From positions 124,001 to 188,000 of the forward strand of contig NZ_ATVA01000015.1 in assembly GCF_000420485.1 (NCBI RefSeq): a DNA stretch of 64,000 nucleotides. Direction: 5' to 3'. The position numbers and the translations under genes were made by a program. This DNA comes from Paucidesulfovibrio longus DSM 6739 (GTDB lineage: Bacteria; Desulfobacterota; Desulfovibrionia; Desulfovibrionales; Desulfovibrionaceae). A model generated the notes under the pieces. That model was not told the DNA's origin, did not search any database, and saw nothing but the letters and a program-made list of their open reading frames with translations. Positions 40,198-49,334 of this stretch are shown here, one piece after another. Positions within the stretch are counted from its first letter, which is position 1, and every line of letters begins with the position of its first letter.

Positions 40198-40225
40198 TTG
40201 ACTTCCGCCAAGCAGTGTATATGAA
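40198..40225 (+). promoter_or_regulatory. Candidate sigma-70 promoter for the Dabb gene
   Basis: TTGACT (40198-40203), 16-bp spacer, TATGAA (40220-40225), about 27 bp before the ATG at 40252. The local AT-richness supports a promoter. Confidence 0.45.
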
Positions 40226-40251
40226 TTTAATTACAGGAAAAGGGTAATGGA

Positions 40252-40554
40252 ATGATCAAGCACATCGTGATGTGGAAGCTGAAACCGGAGGCATTGGGAG
40301 CCGAGGCGACTGAAAACGCCCAAAAGATGAAGACCATGCTGGAGGCGTTGAAAGGAAAGATCGACGTGCTCAACTACATCGAGGTCAGTCACGACATCAG
40401 GGAAGCCGTTCCCGAATGCGACGTCGTGCTCTACTCGGAGTTCGACAGCATGGAAGATCTTGCGACCTATGCGACGCACCCCGCGCATCTGGAATGCGTC
40501 GCCTTCATCAAGCAGATCGTCTCCGAGCGCCGGGTACTGGATTACTCGGTCTAA
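40252..40554 (+). CDS. Dabb-family (stress responsive A/B barrel) protein (100 aa)
   Basis: A small dimeric alpha/beta-barrel protein. MIKHIVMWKLKPEA, VLYSEFDSMEDLATYATHPAHLE and the C-terminal RRVLDYSV are the family pattern. Members include stress proteins and some polyketide cyclases; the function here is unknown. GGAAAAGGG lies upstream of the ATG. It is followed by a strong hairpin and appears monocistronic. Confidence 0.87.
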   Translation: MIKHIVMWKLKPEALGAEATENAQKMKTMLEALKGKIDVLNYIEVSHDIREAVPECDVVLYSEFDSMEDLATYATHPAHLECVAFIKQIVSERRVLDYSV

Positions 40555-40591
40555 GACCCAAGCCCCCACCCACTTCAACCGCAGCTATCGT

Positions 40592-40611
40592 TGGACCGGT
40601 TCGCCGGTCCA
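40592..40611 (+). terminator. UUCG-capped hairpin after the Dabb gene
   Basis: Perfect 8-bp stem TGGACCGG/CCGGTCCA closed by a TTCG tetraloop, 37 bp after the Dabb stop. No T tract follows, so it may terminate weakly or stabilise the mRNA 3' end. Confidence 0.5.
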
Positions 40612-40697
40612 GGTTGCGGCGTGCGCCCGAAAAACGGGCCCGCCGTCAGGATCGTCGGCCAACCCGCAACGATCACGACAACGACGGAGGATACGAA

Positions 40698-41066
40698 ATG
40701 ACCTGTCACTATAATCCGAACAACAAGCGGATCGTCTGCAAGTGGACCGAGCCCGTCAAGTTCGTCATGAACAAGAAGGAAGGCGTGCTCTCCAAGGTGC
40801 GGACCATCAACGTGAACGTGAACAAGGACGGCCGGCTCAAGAGCCGCGACGAGAAGCGCCACGCCGACCACCCCATGTTCCCGATAGTGCGGCAGTTCAG
40901 CGACGAACTGCGCAGGATCAATTTCTTCGATGTCGGCCAGAAGCACGCCTGCGAGCATTGCGGCTCCGAAGAAGCCGTAACGCCTTATTTCGACGTCGCG
41001 GAACGCCGCCTGACCTGGCGCTGCGCCGACCCGATCCGCTGCTCCCAAGACTCGTCCTCGAGCTAG
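40698..41066 (+). CDS. Hypothetical zinc-ribbon-like protein (122 aa)
   Basis: I do not recognise the family. The protein is basic in its first two thirds. Two Cys pairs near the C-terminus (C85xxC88 in ACEHCGS, and C109/C115 in WRCADPIRC) could form a zinc ribbon, and C3 and C14 are extra. The tail is Ser-rich. Start: ATG 40698 behind ACGGAGGA; frames further upstream lack a ribosome site and cross the hairpin. It lies between a Dabb gene and the adenylate cyclase and is followed by a hairpin, so it is likely its own unit. The ribosome site and codon use look real. Confidence 0.7.
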   Translation: MTCHYNPNNKRIVCKWTEPVKFVMNKKEGVLSKVRTINVNVNKDGRLKSRDEKRHADHPMFPIVRQFSDELRRINFFDVGQKHACEHCGSEEAVTPYFDVAERRLTWRCADPIRCSQDSSSS

Positions 41067-41073
41067 GCGCTGT

Positions 41074-41098
41074 CCCGGCCTGTCCGGGCAGGCCCGGG
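41074..41098 (+). terminator. Hairpin after the zinc-ribbon-like gene
   Basis: Stem of nine pairs, CCCGGCCTG with CAGG(C)CCGGG (one bulged C), 6-nt loop, 7 bp after the stop at 41066. GC-rich and without a T tract. Confidence 0.45.
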
Positions 41099-41151
41099 GA
41101 ATGCCGTGTCGTTCATGCTCGCCCTTCGATCCGGCAAGGTCGAGGCATGGT

Positions 41152-41180
41152 TTGACTTCGCCAGTGAAAAACTGCAAATT
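41152..41180 (+). promoter_or_regulatory. Weak sigma-70 candidate for the adenylate cyclase gene
   Basis: TTGACT, 17-bp spacer, CAAATT, about 60 bp before the ATG. The -10 is poor; position and the local fall in GC are the main support. Confidence 0.3.
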
Positions 41181-41242
41181 CGGTCCTTAGCTGGACGAAT
41201 ACGCGCGCAACAGCGAGCGCGGACCCAAGACCCGGAAGCGAC

Positions 41243-44200
41243 ATGGCCAGACAAGCTTCACCACGAGAGCTGGTGGACGCCCTCAGAGATACCCTCTATC
41301 CGGCCAGGCCGGCTGAGGATTTCGACTACGCGAAAAACGTCCGCGAGTTGATACGCGCCCGGACCGCGTTCCGAAACATCCGGGAACACGAAGCGGACTT
41401 TGCCGAAGCCGCCATTCATCTTTACAATCTCTGCGCGGCCAAGCGCGGCGAAGTGGCTCTCAAGGCCGCTCTGGGCGGACTGCTTCAGCTCGGTCGGCCC
41501 GGCTGGCTGCTCACGCGCCGCCTGCTTCTGCGCCAGAGTCTGCCAGCGGAAACCTGCAAGCTGGTCTTGGAAAATCTGCCCGCGAGCTGCGGCCTCGGAC
41601 TCTTCCAGGAACTCTGCCGTCCCCCCGTCCGACCGGAAAAGAGCCTGCTCGCCTGGGTCGAGCCGCTTCTCGAGGCGTTCTGCCAGGCCGACATCCCCGA
41701 ACTCCTGCATTTCCTCGGCAAGGTGGACGAGGCCAACGACCTGGTCTCCCACCCCCTGCGCCAGGCGCTTCTGGCAGGTCCGCTGGGCGACTGGATCAAA
41801 GGCAAGCTGGCCACCCGGCTCAGCCAGGATCTCTTCGCCTCCCTCTGCGTCTGCGCCCGGACCCTGGAAAAGCCGGAGACCGCCTCGGAACTGGCCGCAC
41901 TGATGGCGCGCGGCAAGGCTCCGGTCAACGCGCACAACGTCCGCATGGTTTCCGCTGCCGCCGCGCCGGGCGACGCCAAGGCCATTTCCGCGCTTCAGGG
42001 GATCATCAAGTCCGCAGGAGGCGAAACCATCCTGGCCTGCGCGGCGGGTTTGGCCCGGCTGCACTGGGGCAATGCGGGAAAGCTCGCGGCCCTGCTGCAA
42101 GCCAAGTACCCGGCGCTCGCCGCGGCGCTGCCCCTCCTGGCCGGGCAGTTTCCGGAGCCCGCCTACCGCCAATACCTCGCGGCCCTGCACGATTCCGAAC
42201 GCCCCCGCGTCCACGCCGTGGTCTTTCGCGGCGCGGCCCGATTTCAACCCACTTTCGCCGCCACCCGCCTCAAGTCCGCAGCGGAACTGGACGCGTCTTC
42301 AAAGCAACGCCTCAAGGAGATGCTTGGAGCCGAGAAAAAGGCCGGACTCGCTGGGCTTCGCCTGAAGTCTCCCCCGACCCCGCGCAACGGCCCGCTCCAA
42401 CCCGAAGAAACCAAGGGCTTTTTCTCCCGCTTGCTGCCGGACAAAAAAACAACCCTGGCCGATCTGCTGGAGCAGGTCCGCAACCCGCGCGACCAGGCCC
42501 TGCCCGGATCGCAACTCCGGGAGACGGCCCTCACCGGACGCACGCTCGCCAATCTTGACCTTTCCGGCGGCCACTTCACGAGCGTTCAGTTCATCCGCTC
42601 GACTTTTTCCGGCGTGGATTTTTCCGGCTCGGTTCTCAGCGAAGCCGACCTGACCGGCTGCACATTCACGAACTGCCGTTTCCGCGGGACGCACCTGCAC
42701 AAATCCGCCATGCTGTCCTGTCAGTTCAACCGCTGCGACTTCAGCGGCACCATCTTCACGGATTGCTCGGTGGAGGAGTGCGATATCGAGCGCAGCTTCT
42801 TCACGGCCTGCCTGCTCTCCAACACCCGCATGGAGCGCGCCCGGCTGCGCGGCTGCGCCCTCGGCGACTGCCAATTCCGGGACGGCACGACCGTTTCCGT
42901 CCTGCTGGAAGACACGCCCATGACCGGGAACCTCTGGGCCAATTCCAAAATTTTCGGGATGCTCTGGCGCGACTGCACGATCTCTTACGAAACCTTTTTC
43001 AACGTCCGCTTCCAGTCCTCCTGCATGACCAGCTCGCGCGCGAACCATTGCCGGGTCGTGGGGTGCACCACGGGCATCGGCTCCCTGGACCTGCTCGAAT
43101 CGGATCGTCAGGAATTCCTGGCCATGGAAATGGCCGGCAAGGCCCTCGCAGGGAAGGCCGCCTCCCCTCCCGCGCCAACACCCTCCCAGGCCGCCTTTCT
43201 CCGGCGTTGCGCCGACCTTTGGGTGCGCCATCGCGACGTGGCCGCACGCGAGGCACACATGCGCCGAAACAACGCGCAGCGCCTGCAATGGTCCGAAGCG
43301 AACATGCAGGGAGCGCAATTTCTCACCATCATTCCCTATCTGCTTTCGAGCCAGGTTTTCGAACGAGCCCAAAACCTCGCGGGCACGCCTAATTGCCGCA
43401 TCGCAGGCTATGTGCCCAGCCTAGAAGCCCTGGATCTCGCGGAGCAGCATTTCCCTGGCCTGCGCAGTTCCTCCCCGGCCGGAGAAGCCCTGGTCATCGA
43501 ATGCCTCGCCACCATCGGCAGCGTGGGCAGCGTGGCGCAGACAAGCGCTTCGGATGCGGACTTCTGGGTCTGCTACGACGGGGCCACGGCCGCCCCCGGA
43601 GCCATAGAGGGACTCAGGAATAAGCTCGACGCGCTCTCCCTCTGGGCCGAGCAGGCCTTCGGGCTCGAAGCCCACTTCTTTCTCATGAGCCTGGAAAACG
43701 TGCAGAACAACGACTTCGGGTTCAGCGACAAGGAAAGTTCCGGAACGGCGCAGGCCCTGATGCTCAAGGAGGAATTCTACCGTACCGCCCTGATCGTGGC
43801 GGGCCGGATTCCCGGCTGGTGGCTCACGCCGCCCGGAGCGGAGGAAAAAAGCTACCGCGCCCACCTGCGCGCCGCCGTGGCCGATCCCCTGGCCGATCCG
43901 GGACGCTTCATGGACGCAGGCCACGCCTCGCGCATCCCTCCGGAGGAATTCTTCGGCGCGGCTCTCTGGCAAATCGTCAAGAGCATCGACAGCCCCTTCA
44001 AATCCGTGCTCAAGCTCGGACTGCTCGAAAAATACGCCCGCGAAGGGGGGAGGGGGATGCTTCTCTGCGACCAGATCAAGCGCGACGTGACCCTCAACAC
44101 GGGCTCCCCCTGCGAGACGGACCCCTACGCGGCCATGTCAGCGCAGGTGCGCGGCCACTATCGCGACGCCAAGGACCGCGAGGCCGTGAACCTGCTCACC

Positions 44201-45124
44201 GAAGCCCTCGCGCTCAAGGCGGATGTGGCGGACATGCCGCGACTGCTGGAAAGACCCTACACGAAGGAACACCAGGCCCTGCTCTCGTTCCTCTTCGGCG
44301 GCGACGGCACCTCCGTGCCCGACGCGGGACGCGCGGAACGCACCTTCTCCCGCGCGTTGGCCCTGGGCGACGCGGTGAGCCGCTTCATGACCACCGCCTA
44401 CAAACGCATCCGCGCAACGCAAAAAAACGAATCCGGCCCCGCGGTCATCGCGCCGGAAGACCTCACGCGGCTCGGACGCCGCATCTCGGCCATCTTCGCC
44501 CAGCGCAAGCACAAGGTCCGCCGCGTGCCCATTCTCGGCATCGGCCGCGGCCACTTCACGGAGCTGCATTTCTCTGCGGAAAAATCTCCCGGCAAGCCGA
44601 CCATATGGATCGCGCAGGGCAACGCGGGCACCAGAGGGATGACCACATCCCGCCGCAGCGATCTCCTGACCAGGGCCGCCGACCCGGTCTGGATGCTCGC
44701 CTGGCTCGTCATCAACGGGCTATATTCCCCCCAGGCCCTGGTGGACGCCGAACGCAGCATCGCCCCGCTTTCCACTCCGGACATACGCAACGTGCTCGAC
44801 GGGCTGAACGAATTCATGCCGCCCGCGCAGGTCTTCAGCGTGAACCCGCAGGAATACCTGCGCGACGAGCGCATCACCCGCGTATATCTGCTGCCCAATT
44901 TCCTGGCGGCGACGGAGGCGGACAAGCTCGTCACCCTTTCCGCGGTGTACTGCACCAACTGGGGAGAGGTCTTCTGCCTTGCCCCGCCCTCGCCGGCCGC
45001 CGCGCTCAAGCTCGGGGCCGCAGCCTATCTCAAGAAAGTGCTGCCGCAGCCGCAACCCGTCACGCCGGAAATCAAGGCATACTACCCCAAACGCTCCCAA
45101 TGCCCGCGCCTCAAGCTGGCCTAG
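41243..45124 (+). CDS. Class I adenylate cyclase with pentapeptide-repeat domain (1293 aa)
   Basis: Predicted to make cyclic AMP from ATP. Residues 1-420 form a helical region of unknown type (leucine- and alanine-rich, HEAT-like in feel). Residues about 430-606 are pentapeptide repeats: the A(D/N)LXX-like pattern is clear in LANLDLSGGHFTSVQF, FSGVDFSGSVLSEADL and DFSGTIFTDC. From about 700 the CyaA type catalytic region starts, with the class I signature GSVGSVAQTSASDADFWVC near 757-775 holding the metal-binding acidic pair. The rest follows class I cyclases. E. coli CyaA is about 850 residues and lacks the repeats. The gene converges on holB with a 25-bp gap. Start ATG 41243 has AAGCGAC upstream, a poor ribosome site. 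Confidence 0.87.
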   Translation: MARQASPRELVDALRDTLYPARPAEDFDYAKNVRELIRARTAFRNIREHEADFAEAAIHLYNLCAAKRGEVALKAALGGLLQLGRPGWLLTRRLLLRQSLPAETCKLVLENLPASCGLGLFQELCRPPVRPEKSLLAWVEPLLEAFCQADIPELLHFLGKVDEANDLVSHPLRQALLAGPLGDWIKGKLATRLSQDLFASLCVCARTLEKPETASELAALMARGKAPVNAHNVRMVSAAAAPGDAKAISALQGIIKSAGGETILACAAGLARLHWGNAGKLAALLQAKYPALAAALPLLAGQFPEPAYRQYLAALHDSERPRVHAVVFRGAARFQPTFAATRLKSAAELDASSKQRLKEMLGAEKKAGLAGLRLKSPPTPRNGPLQPEETKGFFSRLLPDKKTTLADLLEQVRNPRDQALPGSQLRETALTGRTLANLDLSGGHFTSVQFIRSTFSGVDFSGSVLSEADLTGCTFTNCRFRGTHLHKSAMLSCQFNRCDFSGTIFTDCSVEECDIERSFFTACLLSNTRMERARLRGCALGDCQFRDGTTVSVLLEDTPMTGNLWANSKIFGMLWRDCTISYETFFNVRFQSSCMTSSRANHCRVVGCTTGIGSLDLLESDRQEFLAMEMAGKALAGKAASPPAPTPSQAAFLRRCADLWVRHRDVAAREAHMRRNNAQRLQWSEANMQGAQFLTIIPYLLSSQVFERAQNLAGTPNCRIAGYVPSLEALDLAEQHFPGLRSSSPAGEALVIECLATIGSVGSVAQTSASDADFWVCYDGATAAPGAIEGLRNKLDALSLWAEQAFGLEAHFFLMSLENVQNNDFGFSDKESSGTAQALMLKEEFYRTALIVAGRIPGWWLTPPGAEEKSYRAHLRAAVADPLADPGRFMDAGHASRIPPEEFFGAALWQIVKSIDSPFKSVLKLGLLEKYAREGGRGMLLCDQIKRDVTLNTGSPCETDPYAAMSAQVRGHYRDAKDREAVNLLTEALALKADVADMPRLLERPYTKEHQALLSFLFGGDGTSVPDAGRAERTFSRALALGDAVSRFMTTAYKRIRATQKNESGPAVIAPEDLTRLGRRISAIFAQRKHKVRRVPILGIGRGHFTELHFSAEKSPGKPTIWIAQGNAGTRGMTTSRRSDLLTRAADPVWMLAWLVINGLYSPQALVDAERSIAPLSTPDIRNVLDGLNEFMPPAQVFSVNPQEYLRDERITRVYLLPNFLAATEADKLVTLSAVYCTNWGEVFCLAPPSPAAALKLGAAAYLKKVLPQPQPVTPEIKAYYPKRSQCPRLKLA

Positions 45125-45149
45125 GCAAGCAGGAACGGGGCAAAGCCGC

Positions 45150-46019
45150 CTAGATCATCCGGGTGGCGAGCCAGTCGAGCACGAGGGAAGGATTCACCGG
45201 GCTGGGCCGAGCGGCCAGGGCGGTGCGCGCCTTGTCCAGCGCGAGGTCGAAGCGCCGCAGCCGCGCCGGGCCGAGCGGAGAGAGCTCGCGGGCGAGCGGG
45301 ATCTCGTGCTTGCCGCTGAGCGCGCCCACAAGAGCGGCCTGAAGCACGAGGAGAATGTTTTCCGCAAGGGCGGCGTCGGGTTTGCCCATGGTCCGGGCGT
45401 ACCAGTCGCGCCCTGTGCGCCAGAAGTCGATCATGGCCCTGGCCCACTCCAGGGCTTCCGGATCGGGCGGCGCGGCATCGGGCCAGGCCAGGGTCAAGAC
45501 CCAGCTGCGCGAGATCAAGGTTTCGAGCAGCCGCTCACGCTGGGGCGTGAGCAGCACGAAGGCGTTGCCGGGCCGAGGCTCTTCCAGGGATTTGAGGAGC
45601 GAATTGGAGACGTCCGCACTCATGTCGCGCACGTTGGGAAAAACAGTGACGCGCCAGCCGTTGCCGCGCGGCGGCTGGCCCCAGGTGGGCCGGAGCGCGC
45701 GCACGGCGCTCACGGAAAGCTGGCTCTTGCCGTCCTCGTAATAGGTCTGGTCGATGAAGAGGAGGTCGTTGAAGACCTTTTCCAGAATCTGCCTGCAAGG
45801 CGGGCAGGTCAGGCAGGGCTTGGCCGCGTGGTCGGGGTCGGTGCAGTTGAGCAGCGCGGCATAGTGCAGGGCCAGAGCCCGGCGTTCGTCGTCGGAACCG
45901 CCCTCCAGCACGAGGCTTTGGGGCGGTCCCGACGGCGACTCCAGGGCCAGCTTGCGCAGCAGTCCGGCCACGCGCTCCTGCCGCCGCACAAGGGCGTGGT
46001 GCTCGGCGCCGGTGCTCAT
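45150..46019 (-). CDS. holB: DNA polymerase III delta-prime subunit (289 aa)
   Basis: Clamp-loader subunit. The zinc-binding Cys are present (LNCTDPDH and CLTCPPC). SLLKSLEEPRPGNAFVLLT is the sensor-1/RFC-like segment. The P-loop region (LEGGSDDERR) lacks the Gly-Lys-Thr needed for ATP hydrolysis, as expected for delta prime. The C-terminal helical domain is short. It starts 3 bp after purA on the same strand, so both may be cotranscribed. Confidence 0.88.
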   Translation of the reverse strand: MSTGAEHHALVRRQERVAGLLRKLALESPSGPPQSLVLEGGSDDERRALALHYAALLNCTDPDHAAKPCLTCPPCRQILEKVFNDLLFIDQTYYEDGKSQLSVSAVRALRPTWGQPPRGNGWRVTVFPNVRDMSADVSNSLLKSLEEPRPGNAFVLLTPQRERLLETLISRSWVLTLAWPDAAPPDPEALEWARAMIDFWRTGRDWYARTMGKPDAALAENILLVLQAALVGALSGKHEIPLARELSPLGPARLRRFDLALDKARTALAARPSPVNPSLVLDWLATRMI

Positions 46020-46022
46020 GGG

Positions 46023-47303
46023 CTAGCCCCGCGTAAAGGTCTGAACCCGGTCCGGCCCCACGGACACGAGTCCCACGGGCACGCCGGAAAGCTCTTCGAG
46101 GCGCTCGAGATAGGCCTTGGCCGCGTCGGGCAGGTCGGCCCAGGCGGTCACGCCGGAGATGTCTTCTTCCCAGCCGGACAGGGATTCATAGACAGGCTCC
46201 ACATGGGCCATGCCGTTCTGCTCCTGGGGCGGATACTCCATGAGTTCGCCGCGATACTTGTAGGCCGTGCAGATCTTGAGTTCCTTGAGGCCGGAAAGCA
46301 CGTCGAGCTTGGTCACGGCGAGTTCCGTGGGCGTGTTCAGGCGCGCGGACTCCCGGAGAACGACCATGTCCATCCAGCCGCAACGGCGGCGACGGCCCGT
46401 GGTGGCTCCGAATTCGCCGCCCTTGTCCTGGAGCCGATTGCCGATTTCATCAAGAAGTTCGGTGGGGAAGGGACCGCCGCCCACACGGGTGGTGTACGCC
46501 TTGACAATGGCGATGATCCGATCTAGCTTCCTCGGTCCGCAACCGGAACCCGAGGCGGCATTGCCCGTGACCGTATTGGAAGAGGTCACAAAGGGGTAGG
46601 TGCCGTGGTCAATATCCAAATGGGTGCCCTGCGCGCCCTCGAAGAGAACGAACCCCTCGGCCTCGGCCTTCTGGATTGCTCCGGACACGTCCCCAAGATA
46701 GGGCTTCATCCGCTCGGCGAGCGGCAGAACGTCCTGGAAGACCCGCTCGGGGTCCAGGGGCTCCACTCCATATAAATGCTCAAACAAAACGTTTTTCTCG
46801 TTCAAGGCCAGCTTGATCTTCTCGCGCAGAAGCTCCGGATCGGCGAGGTCTGCGGCACGAACTCCGCAACGATGCATCTTGTCCTCGTAGCAGGGGCCGA
46901 TGCCGCGTCCGGTGGTGCCGATCTTTCCGGCGTCGTCCAGGGCGTTTTCGCGGCAATTGTCCATGAGCCGATGGTACGGCATTATGATATGGGTCTTTTT
47001 GCTGACCATGAGGCGCGCGGGGGAAGTCTCCACGCCCTTCTGAGCCAGCACCTCGATTTCCTTGAGGAAGACCTCAGGATCGAGCACCACGCCGTTGCCG
47101 ATGAGGCAGGCTTTGCCCGGATGCAGGACACCCGAGGGGATGAGATGCAGGATGCACTTCTCGCCGGCGACGACCAGCGTGTGACCGGCGTTGTTGCCGC
47201 CCTGAAAACGGACGATGGCGGCCGCATCCTCGGCGAGCATGTCCACGATCTTGCCCTTGCCCTCGTCTCCCCACTGGGAGCCGAACACTACGACGTTGGC
47301 CAT
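46023..47303 (-). CDS. purA: Adenylosuccinate synthetase (426 aa)
   Basis: First step from IMP to AMP, GTP-dependent. The N-terminus reads [21 protein letters not shown], the GTP-binding signature; [16 protein letters not shown] and [19 protein letters not shown] are catalytic segments. The frame is open for 92 codons upstream, but ATG 47303 has AAGGAGATAC and matches the family start, so the longer form is rejected. Length is normal. It is divergent from the mltF-like gene. Confidence 0.97.
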   Translation of the reverse strand: MANVVVFGSQWGDEGKGKIVDMLAEDAAAIVRFQGGNNAGHTLVVAGEKCILHLIPSGVLHPGKACLIGNGVVLDPEVFLKEIEVLAQKGVETSPARLMVSKKTHIIMPYHRLMDNCRENALDDAGKIGTTGRGIGPCYEDKMHRCGVRAADLADPELLREKIKLALNEKNVLFEHLYGVEPLDPERVFQDVLPLAERMKPYLGDVSGAIQKAEAEGFVLFEGAQGTHLDIDHGTYPFVTSSNTVTGNAASGSGCGPRKLDRIIAIVKAYTTRVGGGPFPTELLDEIGNRLQDKGGEFGATTGRRRRCGWMDMVVLRESARLNTPTELAVTKLDVLSGLKELKICTAYKYRGELMEYPPQEQNGMAHVEPVYESLSGWEEDISGVTAWADLPDAAKAYLERLEELSGVPVGLVSVGPDRVQTFTRG

Positions 47304-47388
47304 TTGTATCTCCTTGGGAATAACGTAAACGCCGGTTTGTGCGAATTGCGCACAAACGGCCTTACTGCCTAAAATAAGGAATCCACGC

Positions 47389-48900
47389 ATGTCAACCGAG
47401 ACTGCACGAAAATACACGGAAACCCGAGAATTCCGACCAGGCCTTTCCGGGCTGGCGGCAGGCTTTGCCTTTGTCGCGCTGGTTGCGGGCGCGCTCTGGT
47501 TCTTTTTCGCCACCCATCCGCGTCCCGTTTCCACCCTGATCGTGGCCGCCCCGGACCAGGAAAGAATATTTTCCACCATTTCGCCGTACGGTCCCGGACT
47601 GGAACGCGAACTCGTCGAGGATTTTTGCAGGGAAAACGGCTACAGGATCAAATGGATCCGCACCCAGACCCTGGAAGAGGGCTGGCGATTGCTGGCCGAA
47701 GGCAAGGCCCACGTCTTCATCAGCACCGGCTTCAAGCCGGAACGGATTCCCGCGGACCTCGACGTCGCCGCAGGCCCCGTGTACGAGACGCATCGCCCGG
47801 TCCTTCTCGGCCCATCGGGCCGACCGGGCCGCCGCGGAGCCGAGGAACTGGCTGATCGTTCGGCGCTCAGCCGCGACATTCCCAGCCTGAACCGCGAGCT
47901 GTACCGCGCCGCCGTGCGCGACGACGCCACGCCCAACACCGTGGTCGAGGACGGCGCGGGAGTGAACAACGCCCTGAACCGCATCGACGACGCCAGCGGC
48001 CCGCCGAGTTTCGCCCTGGTGGAAAACGGCTCCTATCTGCCCTGGCGGCCCTTCCATCACAAGGTGCGCCAAGCCCTGGCCCTGGACGAGCTGGTGGGCT
48101 ACCGCTGGTTCTGGCGCTCGGACGTGCCCAAGCTCAACGAGCGCATGCACGCTTTTTTCCGTGAAATCCGCGACAGCGGGCATCTGGAAGATCTTCAGGA
48201 ACGCTACTACGGATTCTTCCCCAGCCAGGGAGCCTACGGCCAGCTCTGGATGCTGCGCAACGCCGTGCGCAACAAGCTCCCCCTCTACCGGAAATACATC
48301 CTGGACGCGGCGCAACGCTACAACCTCGATCCGCTCCTGCTCGTTGCCGTGATTTTCCAGGAATCGGCCTTCAACCCGGACGCGGTGAGCTACACCGGAG
48401 TCAAGGGACTGATGCAGCTGACCCAGCAGACCGCAAGCGCCCTCGGCGCCACGGACCGCACGGATCCGGCCCAAAGCATCTACTTCGGGGCCAAGTATCT
48501 CAGCCAGCTCTGGCAGGAACTGGACCATCTCGACCTCTCCACCTGGGATCGCTGGTCCTTCGCCCTGGCCGGCTACAACCAGGGCATCGGGCACGTCTTC
48601 GACGCCATGTTCCTGGCCAAGCGGATGGGCAAAGACCCGACCAACTGGCGCGAGGTCAAGCAGGTGCTGCCCATGCTCGCGGACGAGCAATGGCACAGCC
48701 GGACGATTTTCGGATACAGCCGGGGTTGGGAAGGTGTGGAATACGTGGACCGGGTGCGCTTCTACTATTATGTGCTCAAGGGATTGTCATTTCTTCCGGG
48801 GCTTCAGCTGGAGCAGCTTGCCCCGCTTGTCCCCGACCTTGACAGGGCCGGATTCCGCCCCCTGCTCACCGATGTCCGCCTTCCGGCCTTTCCCGGCTGA
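47389..48900 (+). CDS. Membrane-bound lytic transglycosylase F-like protein (503 aa)
   Basis: MltF architecture. An N-terminal membrane anchor (about 20-42, [20 protein letters not shown]) is followed by an extracellular-solute-binding family 3 domain (about 50-285) and an SLT transglycosylase domain (about 300-430). The catalytic Glu lies in [14 protein letters not shown], followed by [11 protein letters not shown]. It cuts peptidoglycan in the periplasm; the solute-binding domain may sense muropeptides. GC content and codon use match the neighbours. Its last 114 bp overlap a convergent gene. Confidence 0.9.
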   Translation: MSTETARKYTETREFRPGLSGLAAGFAFVALVAGALWFFFATHPRPVSTLIVAAPDQERIFSTISPYGPGLERELVEDFCRENGYRIKWIRTQTLEEGWRLLAEGKAHVFISTGFKPERIPADLDVAAGPVYETHRPVLLGPSGRPGRRGAEELADRSALSRDIPSLNRELYRAAVRDDATPNTVVEDGAGVNNALNRIDDASGPPSFALVENGSYLPWRPFHHKVRQALALDELVGYRWFWRSDVPKLNERMHAFFREIRDSGHLEDLQERYYGFFPSQGAYGQLWMLRNAVRNKLPLYRKYILDAAQRYNLDPLLLVAVIFQESAFNPDAVSYTGVKGLMQLTQQTASALGATDRTDPAQSIYFGAKYLSQLWQELDHLDLSTWDRWSFALAGYNQGIGHVFDAMFLAKRMGKDPTNWREVKQVLPMLADEQWHSRTIFGYSRGWEGVEYVDRVRFYYYVLKGLSFLPGLQLEQLAPLVPDLDRAGFRPLLTDVRLPAFPG

Positions 48901-49200
48901 GGATTCGGGCGCGCCCTTTGCGCGTCCCTCTTCGGCGGGCGCAGGCACGGTCAGGGCCGCGAGATCCACGCCGTGCTCCGGGGGAGTGCGGCGCGACTCG
49001 GACAGGTTGTGGTTGAAGAGTTGATTCTTCATGCGCACGCCCTGGATCATGGCCAGGGCCAGGGCCGCCTCCTCCCACTCCGCAGTGGGCTCGAAACGGC
49101 CCACGCGCTCGGCGAGGCGTTCCCAAAGACTCATCATGGACGCCTCGTCATAGGCGTTGATCTGCTTGGCTAGTTTCAACAGTGCTTTTTCCAAAGACAT
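48787..49200 (-). CDS. Conserved-looking hypothetical protein (137 aa)
   Basis: I do not recognise a named family. The first 75 residues look like a compact helical domain (MSLEKALLKLAKQINAYDEA, then WERLAERVGRFEP and WEEAALALAMIQGVRMKNQLFNHN). The tail is charged, Gly/Lys/Arg-rich and disordered, ending [14 protein letters not shown] lies 6 bp before the ATG. The tail overlaps the 3' end of the mltF-like gene on the other strand by 114 bp. The N-terminal half has a strong coding look; the overlapping tail is less sure. Confidence 0.65.
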   Translation of the reverse strand: MSLEKALLKLAKQINAYDEASMMSLWERLAERVGRFEPTAEWEEAALALAMIQGVRMKNQLFNHNLSESRRTPPEHGVDLAALTVPAPAEEGRAKGAPESSAGKGRKADIGEQGAESGPVKVGDKRGKLLQLKPRKK

Positions 49201-49334
49201 TTTTGACCTCTTGTTCCAGTCTCAGGGCAGTATCCCATATTCCATTCAGGCGGTCCAGGCAACGCCTGATTGCCCACCCGCCGGGCATGTGCTATGACCC
49301 CTCTTCCACGAAAGCAAGCCAGGAGCTACAAGGC

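Noticed and set aside
45121-45149. Terminator between the adenylate cyclase and holB genes
   Set aside because: The 25-bp gap has no inverted repeat.
46023-47579. N-terminally extended PurA (518 aa)
   Set aside because: The extra 92 residues have no PurA homology and overlap the divergent mltF-like start; ATG 47303 has a good ribosome site and the family N-terminus.
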